Part shown: piece by piece, positions 18,626 through 31,197 of the stretch
Layout of the letters: the number at the start of each line of letters is the position of its first letter
Numbering within the stretch: position 1 is the first letter of the stretch
Origin: Thermochromatium tepidum ATCC 43061
Lineage (GTDB): Bacteria > Pseudomonadota > Gammaproteobacteria > Chromatiales > Chromatiaceae
DNA length: 64,000 nt
Assembly: GCF_009664085.1 (NCBI RefSeq)
Contig: NZ_CP039268.1
Location: forward strand, 1,411,501-1,475,500
Reading direction: 5' to 3'
The notes under the pieces: model-generated
What the model saw: the letters and a program-made list of their open reading frames with translations, nothing else
What the model was told of the DNA's origin: nothing
Database searches by the model: none
Program-made: the position numbers and the translations under genes

Positions 18626-21600
18626 TCAGCCAACCCAGACCCGGGCATTCCGGAACAGCCGCATCCAGGGACCGTCCTGTCCCCAATCGTCCGGGTGCCA
18701 GGAGTGTTGGACCGTCCGAAAGACGCGTTCGGGATGCGGCATCAGGATGGTGACCCGCCCATCGGTGGTGGTCAGTCCAGCGATGCCGTTGGGCGAGCCG
18801 TTGGGATTGGCCGGATAGCGTTCGGCGACCCGTCCGTCGTTCTCGACATAGCGCACCACTACCCAGGGTTCGGCCGTTGCCAGATGGTCTGGGTCGCGGA
18901 ACTCTGCCCGACCCTCGCCATGGGCCACAGCGATCGGCATCCGCGACCCGGCCATACCGGTCAGCAGGACCGATGGGGTCGGTTCAACCCGGACCATCAG
19001 GGTGCGCGCCTCGAACTGTTCTGAGCGGTTACGCACGAAACGCGGCCAGTGATCCGCCCCCGGGATCAGCTCGCGCAGATTGGAGAGCATCTGACAGCCG
19101 TTGCAGACCCCGAACGCAAAGGTGTCAGTCCGCGCGAAGAAGGCCTGGAACTGATCACGGGCGCGGCTGTTGAACAGGATGGTCTTGGCCCAGCCCTCGC
19201 CCGCACCCAGGACGTCGCCATAGGAAAAGCCACCACAGGCCACTAGCCCGCAGAAGTTAGCCAGGTCCACCCGTCCGGCGATGATATCGGACAGATGGAC
19301 ATCGACACAGGCGAAGCCGGCGGCATGGAAGGCGGCGGCCATCTCGATCTGACCATTGACCCCCTGCTCGCGCAGGATAGCGAGCGGCGGACGCACCCCC
19401 CGCTCGATATAGGGCATGGCGATGTCATCCTCGGGATCGAAGGTCAGGACCGCATTCAGACCTGGATCGGGCTCTGAGATCCGGGCGAAGGCCTCGGCCG
19501 CGCACTCGGGATCGTCGCGCTGCGACTGGATGCGATAGCTGGTTTCCGACCACAGCCGTTGGAGCTCGGCGCGCCCGGCCTGAAACAGGGTGTGACAACG
19601 ATGACAGATACGGATCTGATCGCTGTCGTCGAGCAGCCCGATCACCGGGCTGAACTCGGCCAGACCCTGATACTCGAGGATCTGGAGCACGTCGTCGGTA
19701 TCGGTATGGCGGACCTGGATGACCGCGCCAAGCTCCTCGTTGAACAGGGCAGCGAATGGATCCGGACCGAGCGCGGCTAGATCGATATCCACTCCACAGC
19801 GCCCGGCGAAGGCCATCTCGCACAGGGTCGCGAGCAGTCCACCATCCGAGCGATCATGATAGGCGAGGATCAGGCCCTCGGCACGCAATTCCTGAAGCGC
19901 GGAGAAGAAGCGCTTGAGCAGCTCAGGGTCATCGAGGTCCGGCGGTTCGCTGCCGAGTTGGTTGTAGACCTGGGCCAGGGCCGACCCGCCCAGCCGATTC
20001 CGACCGCAACCAAGATCGATCAGGATCAGATCCGTGTCACCCTGGTCGGCGCGCAGCTGAGGGGTCAGGGTGTTGCGCACGTCGGCGACCGGGGCGAAGG
20101 CCGAAACGATCAAGGACAAGGGCGCCGCCATCTCGCGTCGCTCGCCCTCGGGCGTGGTCCAGACCGTCTTCATGCTTAGCGAATCTTTACCGACCGGGAT
20201 GGCGATCCCAAGCGCGGGGCAGAGCTCGAGTGCAACGGCACGCACGGTGTCGTACAGCCGCGCGTCCTCGCCCGGGTGCCCGGCGGCGGCCATCCAGTTG
20301 GCCGAGAGCTTGATGTCGCCCAGTTGCTCGATGTCGGCGGCGAGGATGTTGGTGATCGCCTCGGCGACCGCCATCCGTCCCGAGGCCGGGGCATCGAGCA
20401 GCGCCAGCGGGGTGCGCTCGCCGATGGCCATGGCCTCGCCGGTATAGCCGCGAAAATCGCTCAGGGTTAGGGCGCAGTCGGCGACTGGGACCTGCCAGGG
20501 GCCGACCATCTGATCGCGTGCAACCAAGCCGGTGATGCTGCGATCACCGATGGTGATGAGGAAGCCCTTGTCGGCGACCGTCGGCAGACGCAGTACGCGC
20601 CTGATGGCCTCGCCCAGTTCGAGGCCGCGGGTATCGAAGGGTGCCCGGGGTGACGACAGACGCTCGACCATGCGACGCAGCCGCGGCGGCTTACCCAAGA
20701 GCAGCGCGAGCGGCAGGTCGATCGGACGCTCAGCGCGCGCGGCATCTTCGAGCACTAGATGTTCGGCCTCAGTCGCCGTGCCGACCACGGCATAGGGGCA
20801 GCGCTCGCGCGCACAGATCGCCTTGAATTCGTCCAACCGCTCGGCGGCGACCGCCAGCACATAGCGTTCCTGCGACTCGTTGCACCAGAGTTCCATCGGC
20901 GACAGCGAGGGATCGGCGCTCGGGATCGCGGCCAGATCGAAGCGTCCGCCACGTCCGCCGTCGTGCACCAGCTCGGGCAGGGCATTGGACAGTCCGCCCG
21001 CGCCGACATCGTGGATGAACAGGATCGGGTTGTCCTCGCCGCGCGCCCAGCAGCGGTCGATGACCTCCTGACAGCGTCGCTGCATCTCGGGGTTGGCGCG
21101 CTGCACCGAGGCGAAATCCAGATCTTCGTCCGAGGCACCCGAGGCCAGGCTGGAGGCCGCACCGCCGCCGAGACCGATCAGCATCGCCGGTCCACCGAGC
21201 ACGACCAGGGGTGTGCCTGCCGGGAAGGGAGGCTTCTCGACATGCTCATCGCGGATGTTGCCCAGACCGCCGGCGAGCATGATCGGTTTGTGATAGCCAC
21301 GCAGTTCTTGACTCCCGTCCGGGCCTGGGATCGCCTGCTCGTAGGTGCGGAAGTAGCCGCACAGATTGGGCCTTCCAAATTCGTTGTTGAAGGACGCTGC
21401 ACCGATCGGGCCCTCGAGCATGATCTCGAGCGCCGAGGCGATGCGCCCCGGCCTCCCGTAATCGACCTCCCAGGGTTGCTCGAAGCCGGGGAGGCGCAGG
21501 TTAGACACCGAGAATCCGCACAGACCGGCCTTGGGCTTGGCCCCGCGACCGGTCGCCGCCTCGTCGCGGATCTCACCGCCGGCACCCGTGGCCGCACCCG

Positions 21601-22519
21601 GATCCGGGGCGATGGCGGTCGGGTGATTGTGGGTCTCGACCTTCATCAGGAGATGGATGGGCTCCTCAGATTCGCCATAGACGCCGGTCTCGGGACAGGG
21701 GATGAGGCGCCGCCCCTCCCAACCCTGGATCACCGCGGCATTGTCCTGGTAGGCCGAGAGCACACCTGCGGGCGAGCGCTCGGTGGTATGGCGGATCATG
21801 GCAAACAGCGAATGGGTCTGCGGCTCGCCGTCGATCACCCAGTCGGCATTGAAGATCTTGTGCCGACAGTGCTCGGAATTGGCCTGGGCAAACATCATCA
21901 GCTCGACATCGGTCGGATTGCGTCCGAGTGCGCTGAAGTTCGCGACCAGATAGTCGATCTCGTCGCCGGAGAGGGCCAGACCCAGTTCGCGATCGGCTGA
22001 CTCGAGCGCGGCACGTCCGCCGCCGAGGATATCGATCCGGTTGAGCGGACGCGGCTCGGCGGCGGCAAAGAGTTGGCTGGCTGCATCCAGGTCGAAGCAG
22101 ACCACCTGGGTCATGCGGTCGTAGAGCAGGGGCAGCGCAGCCTCAAGCACCTGGTCTGCAAGCTCGGTCGATGCGCCGGTCAGGTAATAGACGATGCCGC
22201 GCTCCAGGCGGAGGATCGCCTGCAGACCGCAGTTATGGGCGATATCGGTCGCCTTGGACGACCAGGGCGAGATGGTCCCTGGTCGCGGCATCACCAGCAC
22301 CAAGCGCCCCCTAGGCGCCTGGACCGGCAGGCTCGGACCATAGCGCAATAGCGACTCCAGGATCGCGCGCGCCTTGGCATCGAGTTCAGCCCTCAGCTGA
22401 GCGAAATGCACATGCTCGGCATAGGGTTGGATGGAGACGCCGGTCAGACGGCTCAGCCGGTCGGCGAGTCGCTTGAGACGGAGTTCAGAGAAGGCGGGCG
22501 CGCCACGGAGGACAAGCAT
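18626..22519 (-). CDS. purL: Phosphoribosylformylglycinamidine synthase
   Basis: PurL converts FGAR, glutamine and ATP to FGAM in purine synthesis. This is the large single-chain gammaproteobacterial form: 1297 residues, against about 1295 in E. coli. An N-terminal PurS-like part is followed by two AIR-synthase-type halves ([28 protein letters not shown]-type core with [11 protein letters not shown]-like [11 protein letters not shown]). The C-terminal glutaminase has the nucleophile in [13 protein letters not shown] and His/Glu in PHPERVFR. I start at 22519 ([12 protein letters not shown]), where homologues begin; an ATG 24 codons upstream would overlap rlmB. It is the last gene of rnr-rlmB-purL. 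Confidence 0.97.
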   Translation of the reverse strand: MLVLRGAPAFSELRLKRLADRLSRLTGVSIQPYAEHVHFAQLRAELDAKARAILESLLRYGPSLPVQAPRGRLVLVMPRPGTISPWSSKATDIAHNCGLQAILRLERGIVYYLTGASTELADQVLEAALPLLYDRMTQVVCFDLDAASQLFAAAEPRPLNRIDILGGGRAALESADRELGLALSGDEIDYLVANFSALGRNPTDVELMMFAQANSEHCRHKIFNADWVIDGEPQTHSLFAMIRHTTERSPAGVLSAYQDNAAVIQGWEGRRLIPCPETGVYGESEEPIHLLMKVETHNHPTAIAPDPGAATGAGGEIRDEAATGRGAKPKAGLCGFSVSNLRLPGFEQPWEVDYGRPGRIASALEIMLEGPIGAASFNNEFGRPNLCGYFRTYEQAIPGPDGSQELRGYHKPIMLAGGLGNIRDEHVEKPPFPAGTPLVVLGGPAMLIGLGGGAASSLASGASDEDLDFASVQRANPEMQRRCQEVIDRCWARGEDNPILFIHDVGAGGLSNALPELVHDGGRGGRFDLAAIPSADPSLSPMELWCNESQERYVLAVAAERLDEFKAICARERCPYAVVGTATEAEHLVLEDAARAERPIDLPLALLLGKPPRLRRMVERLSSPRAPFDTRGLELGEAIRRVLRLPTVADKGFLITIGDRSITGLVARDQMVGPWQVPVADCALTLSDFRGYTGEAMAIGERTPLALLDAPASGRMAVAEAITNILAADIEQLGDIKLSANWMAAAGHPGEDARLYDTVRAVALELCPALGIAIPVGKDSLSMKTVWTTPEGERREMAAPLSLIVSAFAPVADVRNTLTPQLRADQGDTDLILIDLGCGRNRLGGSALAQVYNQLGSEPPDLDDPELLKRFFSALQELRAEGLILAYHDRSDGGLLATLCEMAFAGRCGVDIDLAALGPDPFAALFNEELGAVIQVRHTDTDDVLQILEYQGLAEFSPVIGLLDDSDQIRICHRCHTLFQAGRAELQRLWSETSYRIQSQRDDPECAAEAFARISEPDPGLNAVLTFDPEDDIAMPYIERGVRPPLAILREQGVNGQIEMAAAFHAAGFACVDVHLSDIIAGRVDLANFCGLVACGGFSYGDVLGAGEGWAKTILFNSRARDQFQAFFARTDTFAFGVCNGCQMLSNLRELIPGADHWPRFVRNRSEQFEARTLMVRVEPTPSVLLTGMAGSRMPIAVAHGEGRAEFRDPDHLATAEPWVVVRYVENDGRVAERYPANPNGSPNGIAGLTTTDGRVTILMPHPERVFRTVQHSWHPDDWGQDGPWMRLFRNARVWVG

Positions 22520-22532
22520 CGGCGGTTGCTCT

Positions 22533-23306
22533 TTAGCTGAAGTGATGTGGATCGGAAAACGGCAAGCTCCGTCGCTGACGTAGGGCCTCATAGAGACAAA
22601 CTCCGGCGGCGACCGAGACGTTCAGGCTCTCGACCTGGCCGCACATCGGCAGACGCACCAGACGATCACAGCGTTCGCGGGTCAGACGGCGCAGTCCACG
22701 GCCCTCGGCCCCCATCACCAGGCCCAGGGGGCCAGTCAGATCAGCGCGGTAGAGCTCGTCGCTCGCCTCACCCGCCGTGCCGATCAACCAGATCCCGCGC
22801 TCCTTGAGCCTCTCCATGACCCGCGCCAGATTTGTGACCTGGACATAGGGCAGGGTCGCGGCAGCACCGCTTGCGACCTTGCACACCACGGGGGTCAGCC
22901 CGACGGCGTTGTCCTTGGGGGCGATGACGGCCTGGACGCCAGCCGCCTCGGCGGTGCGCAGACAGGCGCCGAGATTGTGCGGATCCTGGATCTCGTCCAA
23001 GAGTAGCAGGAATGGTGGCACCTCGAGTCGATCGAGCAATGCCATTAGGTCGGACTCGCTGCGCGCGGTCGGCACCCGGACCCAGGCCAGCACGCCCTGA
23101 TGCTTGATCCCGGCGGCAGCGCGTTCCAACTCCGCGCGCTCGACCTGACGCACCCGGATACCGGTCGCGCGCACCAACTCGGCCAGTTCATTCAGACGCC
23201 TGTCGCGTCGCGTCCGCTCCAGCCAGACCTCCTCGACCCCCTCGATACCGAACTTCAGGGCGGCACGGACGCTATGAATCCCCCCGACAGGCGCGCGCTC
23301 AGTCAT
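22533..23306 (-). CDS. rlmB: 23S rRNA (guanosine-2'-O-)-methyltransferase
   Basis: RlmB methylates the ribose of G2251 in the P loop of 23S rRNA. The 257-residue protein has the N-terminal substrate-binding domain ([11 protein letters not shown]..., about residues 5-80). The SPOUT knot domain has [35 protein letters not shown] and the SAM-binding [19 protein letters not shown]. It overlaps the rnr stop by 8 bases and precedes purL by 13 bases. rnr-rlmB is the standard pairing. Confidence 0.96.
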   Translation of the reverse strand: MTERAPVGGIHSVRAALKFGIEGVEEVWLERTRRDRRLNELAELVRATGIRVRQVERAELERAAAGIKHQGVLAWVRVPTARSESDLMALLDRLEVPPFLLLLDEIQDPHNLGACLRTAEAAGVQAVIAPKDNAVGLTPVVCKVASGAAATLPYVQVTNLARVMERLKERGIWLIGTAGEASDELYRADLTGPLGLVMGAEGRGLRRLTRERCDRLVRLPMCGQVESLNVSVAAGVCLYEALRQRRSLPFSDPHHFS

Positions 23307-25656
23307 CGTGCTTCAAGGCGTTGGACGAACGCTTGCGCTTGGAGCGCGAACGCGACCGCTTGGATCTAGGCGGGGCGGACTGGCCTGTCTTGCCGGACTG
23401 AGCGGAGGCTTCCGCCGCCGGACGCGCGCCTGCTGATCCAGCCTTGCGACTGCGTCTGGTCTTGGCCATCGGCTCGGCGAGCACGAAATCGATCTTGCGT
23501 TCATCCAGATCGACGGCGGCCACCCGCACCCACAGCCGATCGCCAAGACGATAGACCATGCCAGTGCGCTCACCATGCAGATAGTGACCAATGGGGTTAA
23601 AGTGATAGAAGTCGTTGTCGAGCGCCGTGATGTGCACCAACCCATCGACATGGACCTCGTCGAGTTCGACGAAGAGGCCGAAGGAATTGACGCTGGTGAT
23701 GGTGCCCTCGAAGGTCTCGCCGAGTTTGTCCTGCATGAACTCGCACTTGAGCCAGTCTTCAGCGTCGCGTGTGGCCTCGTCGGCGCGGCGCTCGGTGCCC
23801 GAGCACCACTCGGCGATTTGTTGCAGCTCGGTCTTGGTGTAGTCGAGATCCGCGGCTGTGCCGCCGGCGCTCAGGTGCTTGATGAGTCGATGCACGACCA
23901 GATCCGGATAGCGCCGGATCGGTGAGGTGAAGTGCGTATAGGCGTCGAAGGCCAGACCGAAGTGACCGACATTATCGGTGCTGTACATGGCCTGCTGCAG
24001 CGAGCGCAGCAGCACGGTCTGGATCAGATGCCGATCGGGACGCCCCTTGACCTGCTCCAGCAGTGCGGCATAGTCCGCCGCTGTCGGCCTCTCGCCACCC
24101 GGGAGCTTCAGCGCCAGCTGCGCCAGGAATTCGCGCAGGTCATTGAGTTTCTCTTGGCTTGGCAGGTCATGGATGCGATAGATGGCCGGCAGCCGCTTGC
24201 GCTGGAACAGGCGCGCGGCGGCGACATTGGCCGCCAGCATGCACTCCTCGATCAGCCGATGGGCATCGTTGCGCACCAGCGGCACCACGGATTCGATCCG
24301 ACCCTGGGCATTGAACAGGAACTTGGTTTCAGTGGTGTCGAAGTCGATCGCCCCACGCGCGGCGCGCGCCGCACGGAGTGCCTGATAGAGCTGATAGAGC
24401 TCATGCAGATGCGGCAGGAGATCGGCGTAGCGCGCGCATAGCTCGCCATCGCCGTCGATCAGCATGGCCGCGACCTCATCATAGGTCAGTCGCGCCCGCG
24501 AACGCATGACCGCCTCGAAGAAACGGGTTCGTGTGACCTGGCCCTCAAGGTTCACATAGAGCTCGGCCGTCATGCACAGTCGATCGACATGCGGGTTGAG
24601 CGAACAGAGCCCATTCGAGAGCACCTCGGGCAACATCGGGATGACGCGGTCGGGGAAATAGACCGAGTTGCCGCGTGAAAACGCCTCGCGGTCGAGCGCG
24701 GTGCCGGGGCGCACATAGCTGGAGACATCGGCGATACAGACCAGGAGCTTCCAGCCCTTGGGTTTGCGCTCGCAATAGACGGCATCGTCGAAGTCGCGCG
24801 CATCGGCACCATCGATCGTCACCAGGGGCAAGCGACGCAGATCCACCCGCCCGGCCTTGGCCGCCTCAGGCACCTCTTCGGTCAGACCCGCGATCTCAGC
24901 CAGGACCGCCTCTGGCCACTCGACCGGCAGGTTATGGGTGCGGATGGCGATGTCGGTCTCCATGCCTGGAGCCAGATGATCACCCAGTACCTCGCGGATG
25001 CGTCCGATCGGCGGGGTCCGTGAGGTCGGCTGATCCGTGATCTCGGCCACCACGATCTGCCCCTGCTCGGCACCGGCGAGCCGATCGCTGGGGATGACGA
25101 TGTCGTGGATGAGCCGCTTGTGATCCGGGACCACGAAGCCGACACCGCTTTCTTTATAGAGTCGTCCCACCACACTGTGGGTATTGCGCTCCAGGATCTC
25201 GACCACCGCCCCCTCGAGTCGTCCGCGCCGGTCGCGTCCGGTCACCCGCACCACTACGCGATCGCCGTGGAAGAGCGCGCGCATCTCCTTGGGATAGAGA
25301 TAGAGATCGTCCCCGCCCTCGTCGGGTCGTACAAAGCCGAAGCCATCGGGATGACCGATGACGCGCCCGGCGATCAGGTCGCGGCTGTTGACCTGACAGA
25401 AGGCGTGATTGCGATTGCGGACTAGCTGGCCGTCACGGACCATGGCCGCGAGACGACGTTCGAGTGCGATCAGGTCCTGTTCATCGGAGAGGGCAAGCGC
25501 AGAGGCGATCTCATCGAACGCAAGCGGCGCGCCGTGGTTGGCCAGGGTCTCGAGGATGAACTCCCGGCTCGGGATGGGGTTGGCATACTTGCGCGCCTCG
25601 CGTTGGCGATGGGGGTCGGCGCCCTTGGCGGGTGTGGCTGGTCGGCGTCTGGTCAC
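23299..25656 (-). CDS. rnr: Ribonuclease R
   Basis: RNase R is a processive 3'-5' exoribonuclease that degrades structured RNA and takes part in trans-translation. The 785-residue protein has a winged-helix N-terminus (SREFILETLANHG...) and two cold-shock domains. The RNB catalytic domain has the acidic cluster in VTIDGADARDFDDAVYC, and the S1 domain has GETFEGTITSVNSFGLFVEL. A very basic C-terminal tail (RSKRSRSRSKRKR) binds structured RNA. It is first of three genes; the promoter must lie in the 117-base gap before the divergent tRNA-Leu. Confidence 0.97.
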   Translation of the reverse strand: MTRRRPATPAKGADPHRQREARKYANPIPSREFILETLANHGAPLAFDEIASALALSDEQDLIALERRLAAMVRDGQLVRNRNHAFCQVNSRDLIAGRVIGHPDGFGFVRPDEGGDDLYLYPKEMRALFHGDRVVVRVTGRDRRGRLEGAVVEILERNTHSVVGRLYKESGVGFVVPDHKRLIHDIVIPSDRLAGAEQGQIVVAEITDQPTSRTPPIGRIREVLGDHLAPGMETDIAIRTHNLPVEWPEAVLAEIAGLTEEVPEAAKAGRVDLRRLPLVTIDGADARDFDDAVYCERKPKGWKLLVCIADVSSYVRPGTALDREAFSRGNSVYFPDRVIPMLPEVLSNGLCSLNPHVDRLCMTAELYVNLEGQVTRTRFFEAVMRSRARLTYDEVAAMLIDGDGELCARYADLLPHLHELYQLYQALRAARAARGAIDFDTTETKFLFNAQGRIESVVPLVRNDAHRLIEECMLAANVAAARLFQRKRLPAIYRIHDLPSQEKLNDLREFLAQLALKLPGGERPTAADYAALLEQVKGRPDRHLIQTVLLRSLQQAMYSTDNVGHFGLAFDAYTHFTSPIRRYPDLVVHRLIKHLSAGGTAADLDYTKTELQQIAEWCSGTERRADEATRDAEDWLKCEFMQDKLGETFEGTITSVNSFGLFVELDEVHVDGLVHITALDNDFYHFNPIGHYLHGERTGMVYRLGDRLWVRVAAVDLDERKIDFVLAEPMAKTRRSRKAGSAGARPAAEASAQSGKTGQSAPPRSKRSRSRSKRKRSSNALKHDD

Positions 25657-25773
25657 TATGAAAGCGTCGTGGCGGATAAAGTCACTAGTGTACCCTTGAC
25701 AGGGTCATTCTGTCTCAACTATTATCCACGTCTCCACTGGGGGCACGGGCGAAGGCCGACGCAAACAGTGACT

Positions 25774-25860
25774 GCCGAGGTGGCGGAATTGGTAGACGCG
25801 CATGGTTCAGGTCCATGTGGGCGAAAGTTCGTGGAGGTTCGAGTCCTCTCCTCGGCACCA
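25774..25860 (+). tRNA. tRNA-Leu (CAG anticodon)
   Basis: An 87-nt class II tRNA: acceptor GCCGAGG/CCTCGGC, anticodon stem-loop CATGG-TTCAGGT-CCATG (anticodon CAG, codon CUG), long variable arm (TGGGCGAAAGTTCGT), T arm GAGG-TTCGAGT-CCTC, encoded CCA. It is transcribed divergently from rnr. Confidence 0.95.
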
Positions 25861-25896
25861 ATCCTTCTGCCTTCACCCATCACGGGTGATTCCAAA

Positions 25897-25932
25897 AAGG
25901 CGCCGCATCTTAAGGATGCGGCGCCTTTTTTA
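25897..25932 (+). terminator. Rho-independent terminator after tRNA-Leu
   Basis: A perfect 13-bp stem AAGGCGCCGCATC / GATGCGGCGCCTT with a 5-base loop (TTAAG) is followed directly by a T-run (TTTTTT). This is the clearest terminator in the window. Confidence 0.93.
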
Positions 25933-27559
<1,627 letters not shown>

Positions 27560-27637
27560 GCCCGACATCTCAGCGCGCGCGGACGTCACGGCTTAGTGGA
27601 CCGGCGTCAGGGGCATCGACCGCATTGCGGTCCTCGA

Positions 27638-27666
27638 GCCTCTAGGGATGTATCCACGGCGTCCCC
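27638..27666 (+). repeat. 29-bp dispersed repeat, copy 1
   Basis: GCCTCTAGGGATGTATCCAC then GGCGTCCCC. It matches the copy at 39891-39919 (other strand) at 25 of 29 positions. GGGATG and CGTCCC inside it can pair as a 6-bp stem. It lies in the otherwise empty 222-base purB-ispH gap. Confidence 0.75.
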
Positions 27667-27781
27667 CCGATGCCGGTCACTATTCAAGCCGCCTACCCCC
27701 GGCAGGAACCCAGCCAAGGCTCACAAAACCCTACTTTGGCTCTCTGTTTCAATCCGACAGCACCGCCTATCCTTGACGACC

Positions 27782-28747
27782 ATGACCTCGAACCAACACG
27801 CACTCTCCATCGAACTGGCCAACCCACGCGGCTTCTGCGCCGGTGTCGACCGTGCCATCGCCATCGTCGAGCGCGTCCTCGAACGCTATGGCGCGCCCAT
27901 CTATGTCCGCCACGAAGTCGTCCACAACCGTTTTGTCGTCGACGGACTGCGCGAACGCGGCGCCATCTTCATCGAGGAACTCGACGAGGTGCCGGACAAC
28001 GCGACCCTGATCTTCAGCGCCCACGGCGTGCCCCAGGGCGTGCGTCAGGCGGCTGAGGCCCGCGGTCTGCGGGTGTTCGACGCCACCTGCCCGCTCGTCA
28101 CCAAGGTCCATCTGGAGGTCGCGCGCCACTGTAAGAACGGGGTGAGTGTCATCCTCATCGGTCATCGCGGTCATCCCGAGGTCGAGGGCACGCTCGGCCA
28201 GTTCGTCGAGTCCATCGACGGCGCCGCCATGCATCTGGTCGAGAAGGCCGCCGATGTCGAATCACTGGTCGTCGCCGATCCAGAACGGCTGGCCTATGTC
28301 ACCCAGACCACACTGTCGATAGACGACAGCCGCGAGATCATCGCCGCCCTCCAGGCCCGCTTCCCGGCGATCCAGGGTCCGAAGAAGAGCGATATCTGCT
28401 ACGCCACCCAGAATCGCCAGGACGCCGTCCGTGACCTGGCCCAGCGCTGCGACCTGATGTTGGTGGTCGGCTCACCGAACAGTTCCAACTCCAACCGGCT
28501 ACGCGAGCTGGCCGAGAGACAGGGCTGTAGCGCCTATCTGATCGATGGACCCGAAGACATCCAGCGTGACTGGCTGGACGGTCGCGCGCGCATCGGCGTC
28601 ACGGCCGGCGCCTCCGCCCCTGAGATCCTGGTCGAGCGCGTGATCGCCCAACTCAAGGAGTGGGGGGCCGGCGAGGTCATTGAGCAGGATGGCATCCGCG
28701 AGCAGGTCGTCTTTGCCCTGCCGCGCGAACTGGCGCAAGACTCCTAA
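27782..28747 (+). CDS. ispH: 4-hydroxy-3-methylbut-2-enyl diphosphate reductase
   Basis: IspH makes IPP and DMAPP in the last step of the MEP isoprenoid pathway, which here would also feed carotenoid and quinone synthesis. The 321-residue protein has the three iron-sulfur cysteines C19 (RGFCAG), C103 (DATCPL) and C206 ([11 protein letters not shown]). HEVVHN and SSNSNRL are also present. I start at 27782 because homologues begin at this point. The frame stays open upstream to 27596 but that part has no similarity and holds a dispersed repeat. Confidence 0.97.
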   Translation: MTSNQHALSIELANPRGFCAGVDRAIAIVERVLERYGAPIYVRHEVVHNRFVVDGLRERGAIFIEELDEVPDNATLIFSAHGVPQGVRQAAEARGLRVFDATCPLVTKVHLEVARHCKNGVSVILIGHRGHPEVEGTLGQFVESIDGAAMHLVEKAADVESLVVADPERLAYVTQTTLSIDDSREIIAALQARFPAIQGPKKSDICYATQNRQDAVRDLAQRCDLMLVVGSPNSSNSNRLRELAERQGCSAYLIDGPEDIQRDWLDGRARIGVTAGASAPEILVERVIAQLKEWGAGEVIEQDGIREQVVFALPRELAQDS

Positions 28748-28773
28748 CGAACCCGAGCGATGGAGGAAACCTG

Positions 28774-29859
28774 ATGCGGGATGTTTTGGTCATCGGTGGC
28801 GGTATCATCGGTCTGCTGACTGCGCGCGAGCTACAACTGTCGGGTGCCAAGGTCACGCTGATCGAGATGGGCGAGACCGGGCGCGAGTCATCCTGGGCGA
28901 GCGGCGGCATCCTCTCACCACTCTATCCCTGGCGCGCCCCCGAGCCGATCACGTCGCTCGCACGTTGGAGTCAGGACCTCTATCCCGTGTTGACCGCGCA
29001 GCTCCTGGAGTCGACCGGGATCGACCCCGAGTTTACGGTCAGCGGACTGCTGGTCCTGGATGATGAGGATCTCGACCAGGCGCTCGACTGGGGCGTGCGC
29101 CATGGTCAGCCGATTGAAGTCATCCAGGATCCGCCCCCACACGTGATCGAACCCGAGTTGGGTCCGCATTTGGCGCGCGCCCTGCACCTGCCCGGCATCG
29201 CTCAGCTACGCCCACCCCGATTGTCGAAAGCGATCCGGCGCGCACTCGAAAGGCGCATCGATCTGCGCGAGCGCGAGGAGGTGATTGAACTACTGATCGA
29301 CGGCGATCGCGTGCGGGGCGTGCGCACACCCAAGGGTCGGGTCGAGGCCGGGGATGTCGTCATCTGCGCTGGCGCCTGGACCGCCAAGCTGCTCGAACAA
29401 CTCGGCGCGCCGCCCACCATCCAGCCAGTCCGGGGTCAGATGCTGTTGTTCCACGCCAAGCCAGGTCAGATCCATCACATCACCCTCTACGCCGGTCGCT
29501 ATGCCATCCCGCGTCGCGATGGGCGCGTGCTGTTCGGTAGCACGCTCGAACACACTGGATTCGTCAAGCGCACCACGGCCGAGGACAAGGAGGCACTCTA
29601 CCACGAGGCCATCGAACTCTTCCCCGTGCTCCGGCGCACGCCGATCGAGGATCACTGGGCGGGGCTGCGCCCCGGTTCGCCACGCGGGATCCCCTATATC
29701 GGTGCCTATCCAGGGATCGAGGGGTTGTATTTCAATGCCGGTCACTTCCGCAACGGCCTGGTCATGGGGCCGGCCTCGGCACGGCTGATGGTCGATCTGA
29801 TACTCGACCGCGAGCCGATCCTCGACCCGGCGCCCTATGCCCTGAACGCCCCTCGCTGA
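28774..29859 (+). CDS. thiO: Glycine oxidase (FAD-dependent, ThiO type)
   Basis: ThiO oxidises glycine to the imine used for the thiazole ring of thiamine. The 361-residue protein has an N-terminal FAD-binding GGGIIGLLTARELQLSGAKV followed by ESSWASGGILSPLYPWR. C-terminally it has the family's WAGLRPGSPRGIPYIGAYPG and HFRNGLVMGPASARL. A good ribosome-binding site (GGAGG, 28762-28766) precedes the ATG. It lies 26 bases after ispH and is probably cotranscribed. No thiG or thiS is nearby and no thiamine riboswitch is visible in the short upstream gap. Confidence 0.9.
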   Translation: MRDVLVIGGGIIGLLTARELQLSGAKVTLIEMGETGRESSWASGGILSPLYPWRAPEPITSLARWSQDLYPVLTAQLLESTGIDPEFTVSGLLVLDDEDLDQALDWGVRHGQPIEVIQDPPPHVIEPELGPHLARALHLPGIAQLRPPRLSKAIRRALERRIDLREREEVIELLIDGDRVRGVRTPKGRVEAGDVVICAGAWTAKLLEQLGAPPTIQPVRGQMLLFHAKPGQIHHITLYAGRYAIPRRDGRVLFGSTLEHTGFVKRTTAEDKEALYHEAIELFPVLRRTPIEDHWAGLRPGSPRGIPYIGAYPGIEGLYFNAGHFRNGLVMGPASARLMVDLILDREPILDPAPYALNAPR

Positions 29860-29896
29860 ATAGCGACTGAAGCCGGCAGTCCCATCGAATATCCAA

Positions 29897-31177
29897 CTAT
29901 GCTGGGCAGGCGGGATGGCGAAGCGCCTGCCCGACTGTCGTGAACGACCCGAGGATGAGCAGCGCATCACCGGGCATGGATTCGGCCAGCGCGGCTCCGA
30001 TCGCGTCGGCGACAGACCCGAAGGCGCCGCGCCTGTGAGCACCGATCAGCCCATCCAGGCGTTCGCTCAACGTTCTGACCGGCAGGGCGCGCGCATCCTC
30101 GCTCTGAGCCAGATACCAGTCGTTCACGAGGTCGCGCAGCGGCGCGACGAGTCGCTCGGGGCTCTTGTCGGCCAACACCGCAAGCACCGCGCGCAGGCGT
30201 CCAGGACAGGCGAAGGCGCGCAGATTGGCGGCCAGGGCGGTGGCTGCCTCGCCATTGTGGGCCACGTCCAGGATCCAGGTGATGTCGCCCGACATGACCT
30301 GGAAGCGTCCGGGCAGACGCACCCGTTGCAGACCGGCGCGGATGGCATTGACCGGAACCGGGAGCTGTTCGCGCAGTGCCTGCAAAGCCGCAATGGCGGC
30401 TGTGGCATTGTCGAGCTGGAACGGACCGCGCAGCGCCGGGACGGGGAGCGCCAGCCGCTGTCCATCGGGACCGGTCCAGACCCAGCCCTCGGCGGTCGGT
30501 GCATGATCGAGCTCACGCCCGAGCTGGAGCGGGAGTGCCCCGATACGGGTCGCCTCGGCACGCAGTGTCTCGGGGGCGTCGCGCTGACCGATGATCGCCG
30601 GACGTCCGGCACGGAAGATCCCGGCCTTCTCGCGCGCGATCGACTCCAGGTCCTCGCCCAGCCAGTCGGTATGGTCCAGCCCGATGCTGGTCACGACGGA
30701 GACCTCGGCGTCGATCAGATTGACCGCATCCAGCCGCCCGCCGAGCCCGACCTCCAGCACGACGAGATCGGGACGGGCGCGGGCGAAGCGGTCGAGCGCC
30801 GCCAGCGTACCGAACTCGAAATAGGTCAGCGAAATCTCTCCACGCGCCCGGTCGATGCGCGCGAAGGACTCGCACAGTGCCTCATCCGCAACCGGCACGC
30901 CGTCAAGCCGTACCCGCTCGTTGTAGCGGCACAGATGCGGCGAGGTATAGACCCCACAGTGATAGCCGGCGGCGAGCGCCATCGCCTCGATCATGGCCAC
31001 CGTCGAGCCCTTGCCATTGGTGCCGCCGACCGTGATCACCGGACAGGGCAGCCGCCCGCCCTCTGGGGCCAGCCGCGCCCACACCGCGCCGACCCGCTCC
31101 AGCCCAAGATCCATCCGGCGCGGATGCAGGTTCGACTGCCAGACCAGCCAGTCGTCGAGCGTCGTGAAACGCACCAT
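29897..31177 (-). CDS. folC: Bifunctional dihydrofolate/folylpolyglutamate synthase
   Basis: FolC adds glutamate to dihydropteroate and extends polyglutamate tails on folates. The 426-residue ATP-dependent ligase of the Mur family has the P-loop VGGTNGKGSTVAMIEA. It also has TSPHLCRYNERVRLDG, GLDHTDWLG and the C-terminal-domain start WILDVAHNGEAATALA. It is the last gene of a long minus-strand series and lies 20 bases after accD. It ends convergent with thiO, leaving 37 bases. Confidence 0.96.
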   Translation of the reverse strand: MVRFTTLDDWLVWQSNLHPRRMDLGLERVGAVWARLAPEGGRLPCPVITVGGTNGKGSTVAMIEAMALAAGYHCGVYTSPHLCRYNERVRLDGVPVADEALCESFARIDRARGEISLTYFEFGTLAALDRFARARPDLVVLEVGLGGRLDAVNLIDAEVSVVTSIGLDHTDWLGEDLESIAREKAGIFRAGRPAIIGQRDAPETLRAEATRIGALPLQLGRELDHAPTAEGWVWTGPDGQRLALPVPALRGPFQLDNATAAIAALQALREQLPVPVNAIRAGLQRVRLPGRFQVMSGDITWILDVAHNGEAATALAANLRAFACPGRLRAVLAVLADKSPERLVAPLRDLVNDWYLAQSEDARALPVRTLSERLDGLIGAHRRGAFGSVADAIGAALAESMPGDALLILGSFTTVGQALRHPACPA

Positions 31178-31197
31178 ACCCGTTGTCGCGTCTGCGC

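Noticed and set aside
20759-22000. 413-residue plus-strand frame opposite purL
   Set aside because: Shadow frame created by codon bias of purL; no similarity.
27596-27781. N-terminal extension of IspH by 62 residues
   Set aside because: It is not found in the family and contains the dispersed repeat; IspH starts at 27782.
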